Part shown: piece after piece, positions 1 to 5,900 of the stretch
Layout: every line of letters begins with the position of its first letter
Numbering within the stretch: the stretch's first letter is position 1
Origin: Clostridium sp. CAG:253
Lineage (GTDB): Bacteria > Bacillota > Clostridia > Lachnospirales > Lachnospiraceae
DNA length: 7,024 nucleotides
Assembly (NCBI GenBank): GCA_000436755.1
Contig: FR887343.1
Location: 1 to 7,024, forward strand
Reading direction: 5' to 3'
The notes under the pieces: generated by a model
Told to the model about the DNA's origin: nothing
Seen by the model: the letters and a program-made list of their open reading frames with translations, nothing else
Databases searched by the model: none
Program-made: the position numbers and the translations under genes

Positions 1-391
1 TTCCTTCGCCTAATTCTATTTCTTCAAGCTTATCACACCAGCTAAATATTCTAGTATCTACCTTTTTTACACTTCCCGGAATATTTACCTTTTTCAAATT
101 TTGACACACATAAAAGCTTTTTTCCTCAATCACTTCCACTTCCTCTGGGATGTCCACTTCCTCTATATTATCGTTCCAATAAAATGCCTGTTTTGCTATT
201 TTCTTTACACCTACCGGAATTTTTACAACTTTTTCATTTCCATTATATTTCTTTAATATCCCATCTATAATTTCATATTTACCTGATTGGTAGCTGCTTG
301 CATTCGATAATATCGTATTTTGAAATGGTGATACTATCAATGCAATAACTAATATTATGCCTAGTATATTTTTCATTTTGTTCTTTTTCAT
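1..391 (-). CDS. Secreted BspA-like leucine-rich repeat (LRR_5) protein, 3' part outside window
   Basis: The reading frame opens with ATG at 391 and stays open to the left edge, giving 130 complete codons. An AAGGAG ribosome binding site lies 8 bases upstream. Residues 1-31 form a Sec signal peptide: KKNKMK, then a hydrophobic core around residues 9-23, then a probable cut after SNA (residue 31). From about residue 50 come LRR_5 (BspA-type) repeats of 23 residues with the pattern IP..V..I...aF..c..L..v, seen at IPVGVKKIAKQAF, IPEEVEVIEEKSF and IPGSVKKVDTRIF. The usual AF..C consensus is degenerate here (AFYWND, SFYVCQ, IFSWCD). The family is known for extracellular proteins, some of which bind host proteins or other bacteria; the ligand here is unknown. 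Its C-terminus and any anchor are not visible. It follows the two-gene unit to its right after a 138-base gap, so it may have its own promoter. Confidence 0.88.
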   Translation of the reverse strand, partial: MKKNKMKNILGIILVIALIVSPFQNTILSNASSYQSGKYEIIDGILKKYNGNEKVVKIPVGVKKIAKQAFYWNDNIEEVDIPEEVEVIEEKSFYVCQNLKKVNIPGSVKKVDTRIFSWCDKLEEIELGEG

Positions 392-399
392 ACTGTTCG

Positions 400-405
400 C
401 TCCTT
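400..405 (-). promoter_or_regulatory. Ribosome binding site of the left-edge LRR gene
   Basis: On the minus strand AAGGAG stands 8 bases before the ATG at 391. This is a near-perfect Shine-Dalgarno match and fixes the start, ahead of the second in-frame ATG five codons further in. Confidence 0.8.
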
Positions 406-487
406 AGTGATTTTATACCTTGTGTACTACAATTGAAATACATTAGCATTACCAAGCTTTCTTTTTCATGTATTTTAGATTAACGGC

Positions 488-517
488 AAAAAAGTGCACA
501 AAATATAATTTTAACTT
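488..517 (-). terminator. Weak intrinsic terminator candidate after the zinc-ribbon gene
   Basis: Starting 12 bases past the TAA stop, the minus strand can fold an imperfect hairpin. The outer arms are AAGT/ACTT, the inner arms are AAAAT/ATTTT around a TAT loop, and an unpaired T faces GTGC. Six T residues follow (488-493). The stem is almost all A/T, so it would be weak. Its position, just after the last codon of a likely two-gene unit and before a separate gene, is what makes it plausible. Confidence 0.3.
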
Positions 518-529
518 ATTATTTATTAT

Positions 530-928
530 TTACAAACTTGCTTTATCCTTTGTATATTCGCTGTAACACTTTTCTCCACATTTCTTGCAAATTTTATTTA
601 TTCTATATGTATATCTTTTCCCTGGAACATATTGTACACTTGTGTATTTAATTTTTCCTTCAGAATCCTTTATATAAGTTTCAATAGGAACAGATATATC
701 TTTCTTGTCAATTATAACTTCATTCAACTTTTTTAAATGAAATTTTTTTTTGCAATTTGGGCATTTATAATCTTTTCCGAACCAAAAATAAATAACGCAA
801 ATCAAAACAACAATTCCGCCAAATGATTGTACTATATAAAATCTATCATATATCCCATATGCAATAAATAATATGATAATAATGGTTGTACATAAACGTG
901 GCTTACTTTTAAATAAAAAATCAAACAT
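530..928 (-). CDS. Small two-TM membrane protein with C-terminal zinc-ribbon-like domain
   Basis: This 132-residue protein starts at ATG 928. A GAGGAG ribosome binding site lies 9 bases upstream, in the short gap after the preceding stop. Residues about 13-28 and 33-50 are hydrophobic and should form a membrane hairpin with a short DRF-containing turn. The soluble tail carries CPNC (Cys56, Cys59) and CKKCGEKC (Cys114, Cys117, Cys121). The two Cys-x2-Cys knuckles are about 55 residues apart and could bind one zinc ion, giving a split zinc-ribbon; between them is a Lys- and Tyr-rich segment likely to be beta-strand. Both ends of the hairpin should be cytoplasmic by charge. I do not recognise a named family; many small Firmicutes proteins combine TM segments with zinc ribbons and lack known function. 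It sits 31 bases behind the 570-residue LRR gene and probably shares its transcript. Confidence 0.8.
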   Translation of the reverse strand: MFDFLFKSKPRLCTTIIIILFIAYGIYDRFYIVQSFGGIVVLICVIYFWFGKDYKCPNCKKKFHLKKLNEVIIDKKDISVPIETYIKDSEGKIKYTSVQYVPGKRYTYRINKICKKCGEKCYSEYTKDKASL

Positions 929-937
929 TTTTGTGTT

Positions 938-943
938 CTCCTC
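938..943 (-). promoter_or_regulatory. Ribosome binding site that sets the start of the zinc-ribbon gene
   Basis: GAGGAG on the minus strand lies 9 bases before the ATG at 928. The same frame is open further upstream to about 1015, but that extension overlaps the 3' end of the preceding gene, lacks a comparable ribosome binding site and adds no membrane segment. The 928 start is therefore preferred. Confidence 0.8.
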
Positions 944-959
944 AAATTTTTCTTTATGT

Positions 960-2672
960 TTATTTATTGTTAAAAGCACCCAAAAATTCATCAACTGAAT
1001 TATATGTATTTTCATTCCATGTTATAGCTGTTAAATTACTACATTCACTAAATGCTCCTTCTCCTATAACAGTTACACTTGAAGGTATATTTATGCTCTG
1101 AAGACTACAACATTCTAAAAATGCACATTCACCTAATTCTTTTACATTTTTTGGTAATTCTATCCTTGTAATACCAGTGCATTGCTGAAATGCAGCATCG
1201 CCTATTTTAGTTATACCTGATGGCAATTCTATATCTTTTAAGTTACTACATCCTTTAAACGCAGCAAAGCCTATACTTGTTACACTATCTGGTATTTGTA
1301 TATTCACCAGTTCAGTACAATTTTCAAATGCATAATTGCCTATTTTTTTCACATTTGCCGGAATTACGGTATTATTACACCCTGTAACCAATTCATTTTC
1401 TGATGTTTTAACTATTCCGTTGCAATTGTCACGGCTGTCATAAATCTTATTATTTTCACTTACATTTATATTTGTCAAACTGCTGCAGCCTGAAAATGCA
1501 CATTCATTTATACGTTCAACACTCGCCGGAATTTCAATATTTACTAATGATTTACAGCCTGAAAATGTCCAGACACCTATTTCGATTACTCCTTCTGATA
1601 ACTTGATATCTTGTAAATTACTGCATCCTTGAAATGCTCCATCAGCTATTACTTTGACGCTTTTTGGTATTTCCATACTTGTCAACAATTTACAACCGCC
1701 AAATGCACCATCACTTATTTTTGTTACGCTTTGAGGAATTATTGTCCCTGCACAGCCTGCGACCAGCTCATTCGTAGCTGTTTTTATTACAGCATTGCAA
1801 TTATCACGGCTGTCATAGACCGTATTTTTTTCATCAATTATAATAGTTTTTAAATTTTTACAATGTGAAAGTGCACCATTTTCTATATTAGTTACACTCG
1901 CTGGAATAGTCACGCTTACCATATTAGTATTAAAAAGATCTTCAAATGAATCGTAATATATAGTTTCAACCCCTTCATTAATTTTTAATGAGAAAGGTTC
2001 TGTACAATTTATTATATCATCAATATCATCATCACCATATACAAATTCTATTATTCCATCTGGATTCTTTGTCGGCTCTATTGTTGGCTCTACTGTCGGT
2101 TCCTCCGTCGGTACTGTCGTTGGCTCTACTGTTGGTTCCTCGGTTGGTGCCATCGTTGGATTTACTGTTGGTTTCTCCGTTGGTACTGTTATTGGCTCTT
2201 TTGTCGGCTCCTCAGTTGGTACCATCGTTGGCTCTACTGTCGGTTCTACAGTCGCAGTAGTTTCAGGAATGTTTGTTATCTCAGGTGCTTTTGTAATCAT
2301 TGGATTGTTAGTGTTTTCCGGTGCTTTCGTCTTTTTAGTTTTCTTAGGTTGAACAACAGTAACCTTACATTTGTATTTTTTTCCTTTTACTGTCGCCTGA
2401 ACCATTGCATTGCCCTTCTTTACTGCTTTAATAGTACAGCTCATCTTACTTTTTTGGGTTATTTTCACAAATTTTTGTCCATTTGTTACTTTCCATTTAA
2501 CTTTATTTTTATTATTCTTTAATTTTATAACAAATTTTTGTCCTACAGATACTTTCGCTGATTTTGTCATAACAATCTTTTTTTGTGCTTTTACTAATGT
2601 ATTATTTGTACTACCAATCACCAATGAAGCCATTAATACAATAGCTATACTTTTTTTAATATTCTTTTTCAT
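960..2672 (-). CDS. Secreted BspA-like LRR_5 protein with N-terminal Ig-like domain and Pro-Thr repeat linker
   Basis: This is a 570-residue protein. Residues 1-29 are a Sec signal peptide (KKNIKK, hydrophobic core, probable cut after VKA). Residues about 31-108 form a Lys-rich bacterial Ig-like (Big_2-type) domain ending in YKCKVTVVQ. Residues about 110-206 are a Pro/Thr/Glu linker with proline every fourth residue. Residues about 225-548 are LRR_5 repeats of 23 residues (IP.SV..I...AF.GC..L..I). Two carry the longer insert YDSRDNCN...KT..NELV.GC that is common in BspA-like proteins. The end, around YNSVDEFLGAFNN, resembles the cap often seen after LRR_5 arrays. There is no LPXTG motif or C-terminal membrane helix, so attachment may be non-covalent through the Ig-like domain, or the protein is released. 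A GTG one codon upstream (2675) is an alternative start. The role is probably adhesion; the ligand is unknown. Confidence 0.93.
   Translation of the reverse strand: MKKNIKKSIAIVLMASLVIGSTNNTLVKAQKKIVMTKSAKVSVGQKFVIKLKNNKNKVKWKVTNGQKFVKITQKSKMSCTIKAVKKGNAMVQATVKGKKYKCKVTVVQPKKTKKTKAPENTNNPMITKAPEITNIPETTATVEPTVEPTMVPTEEPTKEPITVPTEKPTVNPTMAPTEEPTVEPTTVPTEEPTVEPTIEPTKNPDGIIEFVYGDDDIDDIINCTEPFSLKINEGVETIYYDSFEDLFNTNMVSVTIPASVTNIENGALSHCKNLKTIIIDEKNTVYDSRDNCNAVIKTATNELVAGCAGTIIPQSVTKISDGAFGGCKLLTSMEIPKSVKVIADGAFQGCSNLQDIKLSEGVIEIGVWTFSGCKSLVNIEIPASVERINECAFSGCSSLTNINVSENNKIYDSRDNCNGIVKTSENELVTGCNNTVIPANVKKIGNYAFENCTELVNIQIPDSVTSIGFAAFKGCSNLKDIELPSGITKIGDAAFQQCTGITRIELPKNVKELGECAFLECCSLQSINIPSSVTVIGEGAFSECSNLTAITWNENTYNSVDEFLGAFNNK
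1021..1920 (-). repeat. LRR_5 coding repeats, 69-bp period, with an approximately 375-bp higher-order unit
   Basis: The C-terminal half of the 570-residue protein is built from 23-residue (69-bp) leucine-rich repeats. Two longer units with YDSRDNCN (coding bases near 1418-1441 and 1793-1816) lie exactly 125 residues apart, and the AF and NELV positions before and after them keep the same 125-residue offset. The DNA of the two copies is still visibly alike (both contain tcacggctgtcata on the plus strand). This suggests duplication of a block of four repeats, followed by divergence. Confidence 0.75.
2091..2234 (-). repeat. Four 36-bp tandem repeats coding a Pro-Thr-Glu linker
   Basis: Four consecutive 12-residue units follow the pattern xPTxVPTEEPTx: EPTMVPTEEPTK, EPITVPTEKPTV, NPTMAPTEEPTV and EPTTVPTEEPTV. 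Partial units flank them (about 2070-2249 in all). Within each unit proline recurs every four residues (12 bp). The first copies read on the plus strand are over 50% GC (one is 21 of 36), much richer than the surrounding gene, because of CCG, ACG and GAG codons. A unit length divisible by three means gain or loss of copies keeps the frame. Confidence 0.85.
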
Positions 2673-2682
2673 CACTTTGAAA

Positions 2683-2691
2683 TCCTTCCTT
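2683..2691 (-). promoter_or_regulatory. Ribosome binding site of the 570-residue LRR gene
   Basis: AAGGAAGGA on the minus strand ends 10 bases before ATG 2672 and 7 bases before GTG 2675. It contains two overlapping partial Shine-Dalgarno cores, so it does not decide cleanly between the adjacent GTG and ATG starts. I prefer ATG because it is the commoner start codon. Confidence 0.65.
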
Positions 2692-2767
2692 ATCTTAATT
2701 TGATTTAGTTATCATTCTGCATTTAACTTTTTAATCCCCCCTAAAATTGTTGATTTTTACATGAATA

Positions 2768-2796
2768 ACTATATCACTCAAGTAATTATTTGGCAA
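2768..2796 (-). promoter_or_regulatory. Sigma-A-type extended -10 promoter for the LRR/zinc-ribbon unit
   Basis: On the minus strand TTGCCA (2796-2791, five of six to TTGACA) is followed by a spacer of exactly 17 bases and TATAGT (2773-2768, five of six to TATAAT). A TGA directly before the -10 box supplies the extended -10 TGn element. Transcription would begin near 2761, leaving a leader of roughly 88 bases before the ATG at 2672. The leader contains a G6 run at 2736-2741. This is the best promoter in the window and supports the LRR and zinc-ribbon genes as one unit. Confidence 0.65.
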
Positions 2797-2832
2797 TACA
2801 TTTGTAATATTAAATTCTCTTTTATAAATTCA

Positions 2833-2850
2833 TTCGTATTCTTTTCGTAT
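2833..2850 (-). promoter_or_regulatory. Paired ATACGAA direct repeats upstream of promoter (possible activator site)
   Basis: ATACGAA occurs twice on the minus strand with starts 11 bases apart, about one helical turn, and ends about 36 bases upstream of the -35 box (around -73 to -90 from the inferred transcription start). Helical-phase direct repeats at this distance are typical of response-regulator or LytTR-type activator sites, but a 7-base repeat in AT-rich DNA can also arise by chance. Confidence 0.25.
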
Positions 2851-2910
2851 TTTTGTATAATCAGCCAATATTAGATTACATGTTAAAAACAAACTAACTT
2901 ATAAAAAGCC

Positions 2911-2931
2911 AAAAATTGTATTACACAACTT
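2911..2931 (-). terminator. Weak terminator candidate overlapping the stop of the large protein gene
   Basis: The last two bases of the TAA stop begin a short hairpin on the minus strand: AAGTTGTG pairs with TACAATTT around a TAA loop, with two G-T wobble pairs. A T-run follows, and a second T5 run lies at 2903-2907. It is short and AT-rich, so termination would be inefficient. A downstream promoter at 2768-2796 makes separation of the two units reasonable. Confidence 0.3.
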
Positions 2932-5900
2932 ATTTTACTTTTAATGTTTTCTTTACAGTATAATAACCGGTTTTTGTTACTGTAATAACTACTTTGGTAT
3001 TCTTTTTAGGTTTCTTTGATAATACAAGCTTAAATTTTTTTCCATTAACAACCGCATTTTTTACCTTACAATTTCCTACTTTTAATGTAACTTTTGCATT
3101 TGAAACAGATATAGTTCCGCTTATATTTCTATAATTATTTTTAATGTTAATCTTCTTAATAGACATTTTTTTGTATTTAACAGATGATTTAGATGTTTCA
3201 TCTGACTTAATTATTTTCACACAATCATAATCATCTGATTTAAATTGATCGTCCTGCTGTTCAAGTAAAACGTAATACATATCATTATTTTTAGTCTTAG
3301 TAGTAAATGTAATTGTTTTTTGATCAAATGTTGGTATTACACCTATTTTTTTCTTTTCAACAACTTTTCCTGTTAATGAATCTTTTACAAGCGACACTGT
3401 AATGTCTTTATAAGTATCATATCCTCTATTTGATATGTCTGCTGAGATGATAGTATTATTTCCACAATCTCCGACAGTCATATTTTCTACTGCTATGTTT
3501 TTATACTCCAAGTAAATATTTTTAGTATTATTTGTAATATCTTCATCAGTTTCTTTGTCAGGTATGACCGTTAATACAAGATTTTCTACATTTGCATTTT
3601 CATTAACTTTAAAATATATATCTGATTCTGTTATTTGACCAGGCAATATGTTGCTGTATATATAATTTGTTGCAACAATATTTCCGCTTTTATCACTGAG
3701 AGTGACATCTGCTCCGGTAACTGTAACGCTTCCTTTATTCATTACTTCAAAGCTACATTTCATCCATTCGCCTCTATTAAAGGTTCCAGCATCATAACTG
3801 ACTTTATTTAATTCAATATCACACCTCTTATTTATCGAAATCATTTCTAAATCCGCATTTCCATACGGTTCTTCGTCTTCTTTATATTTATAATTTTTGT
3901 TTACTTCTGATACATTTAATAATACATTAATATCTCCATCGTTTGTAACACTGGCTGAAAAGTCATTTATATATTTATCATATATATATTCATTATTATA
4001 TAATGTAATTGGTTTTTCCCATACGTTATCATCTTCATTCAAATATGAAATACGCATATTATTTTTCAACTTTTTTTCATATAGATAAATTGCTGCAGTT
4101 TTACTTCCTATTTTAATTAAACTATATTTATCAGAAAAAACTTTTTCAGAGGTAAGCTTGCTATTTCTAGAAACAATTTGTCCGTCACTGTACCAATATA
4201 ACAAATGTTCTAGATACTGTGGTTTAAATTCTGCCTTTTTTGATTGTGTCACACGTTTTCCATTCTCATATATAAACACATCATCTGTAGTAATGTCTCC
4301 ATCAGTATCAATACAATATGCTATTTTCAAACCATTATTATAATCTGCCGTCAAGCTGCTTACTAAATTTAGATTTTGATAACAGATTTCCGGCTTTTCA
4401 TAGGATACATTATTGCCATTAAATGATATTTTACTTGAATAAATAGTATTTTCATTATTGTTACAAATGTAATCATTTTTACCGTTATTATTCCACACTA
4501 CGTATATATTGTCACCCTGTCCACATAGTTTAGGCATAATATCCAGATTGCCATTTTTAATAGTTGTGACAGAAAAACCTTTTTCATCATTACTGCTTAA
4601 TTTTTTAAAAGCAGCAACACTTATGTCAAAATCGATATTAACTTTACCGAAACCATCTTCCAGAGTCGCGTCAGCATCATCGTTATTTGTGTTAATTATA
4701 TCTGTAGCATTTTGCCATACCAGATAAGCTGTATTATCAATTACCTTTAACACAGGACAACTATCCATTGTGCCATCATTATATACTTGTCTTGGATTAC
4801 TCCATGAAACGCCATCATAATAAGAGAAATATAATGTGATGGAATTTAAATCATTATTATCACCATCTGTCCATACTGAAAGTTTTGTACCGTCCTCAAA
4901 TGAAACTAATTGCGGAGCCGATTGTTTATATACATTACTTTTAAATGTTTCAATATTGGTATTTTCATTTACATTATTTGCTTTTTTATTTGTTTTAAAA
5001 TGTGATTTTTCTTTCTTTTGTGGAAAAAATTGCGGTTTACATTCTTTAATAATTTTTTTAAATTGTTTACCAAAGCCACCTACTTCAAAATAACCCGAAA
5101 AATCACCAACAGCATTTGCATAAATATTGTCTGATAGTTGTCCCATATTATTATCTGTATTTTGAAAATCTGAATCAAAAACATATGAAGCTAACAGTTC
5201 TCCATTAATTCCGCCTTTTGCATACAAAATATCAGAAATACCGGCTCCCACCGAACCATCAGCAGAAATTTTACTTGAAAATTTTCCGGATGGACTTAAT
5301 TTAACTGTAGTACTATTACTTTTATTTATCACATTTAATTCAGCATTTATTTCGGCTGAAAAAAACACTCTCCAAAACATTGGAATTGGACCTACTGCAA
5401 AAGGATGTTCTAAATTAACAGATCCATTTACATCTATCATAATATTTCCATCTAAAAATTCAGCGCCATCTTTGGTTAATTCCATTTCTGCATAACCACA
5501 TATTTTTGCATCATATGTTTCTTGTGGTCCAAACCCGAATTTACTGCTTTTAATTTCTTTAAAAGTATCCAAATCATCATAATTTGCATTCTTTTTATCA
5601 TTTTTATAACGAATTACCGCTTCTTTAATATCCTTAAATGCTTTAATTGTTTTTGATACTTCATCATCTTCCTCATTTTCTTCGTCTTCCTCCTGACTTT
5701 CTTCATCATCTTTCTGATTTTCTTTATCTAATAAAGGGTCTTTCTTTTCAGAATCTTCTTTTTCATTTTCATTAGATTCTTCTTTTTCAACACCTATAAC
5801 AATCTTAATTTTTCCATCCCAAATACTAAAATCAACCGGTACTTTATCTCCAAAAAAGCCAATACTCCACTCTGTTCCATTTAAAAACGAAAAATCTGAA

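Larger units (their letters stand above)
392..529 (-). other. Intergenic region between zinc-ribbon gene and left-edge LRR gene
   Basis: These 138 bases hold a weak terminator candidate (488-517), a 13-base imperfect inverted repeat (420-432) and the ribosome binding site of the next gene. A TATAAA on the minus strand at 412-417 resembles a -10 box, but no convincing -35 box lies 16-18 bases upstream and it would give a leader of only about 20 bases. I therefore do not call a promoter here. Confidence 0.5.

Noticed and set aside
412..417. TATAAA as a -10 box for the left-edge LRR gene
   Set aside because: No acceptable -35 hexamer at 16-18 bases, and the start point would fall almost on the ribosome binding site.
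929..1015. N-terminal extension of the zinc-ribbon protein by 29 codons
   Set aside because: It would overlap the end of the LRR gene, lacks a good ribosome binding site, and the ATG at 928 has GAGGAG at the right distance.
2070..2249. Possible CRISPR array from the regular 36-bp repeats
   Set aside because: The units are contiguous without unique spacers, and they translate in frame as a Pro-Thr-Glu linker.
1988..2260. Plus-strand open frame rich in Leu, Ser and Val
   Set aside because: It is the antisense of the Pro-Thr repeat; the 12-bp period keeps the opposite strand open. No ribosome binding site or protein-like composition.
2410..2703. Plus-strand open frame with hydrophobic Phe/Ile-rich translation
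   Set aside because: Antisense shadow of the Lys-rich signal peptide and Ig-like domain: Lys codons read backwards give Phe/Leu, which mimics membrane segments.
3800..5100. Catalytic sialidase assignment for the propeller region
   Set aside because: Only Asp-box-like blade motifs are visible; the arginine triad and the nucleophile Tyr/Glu pair cannot be identified, so only the fold is proposed.
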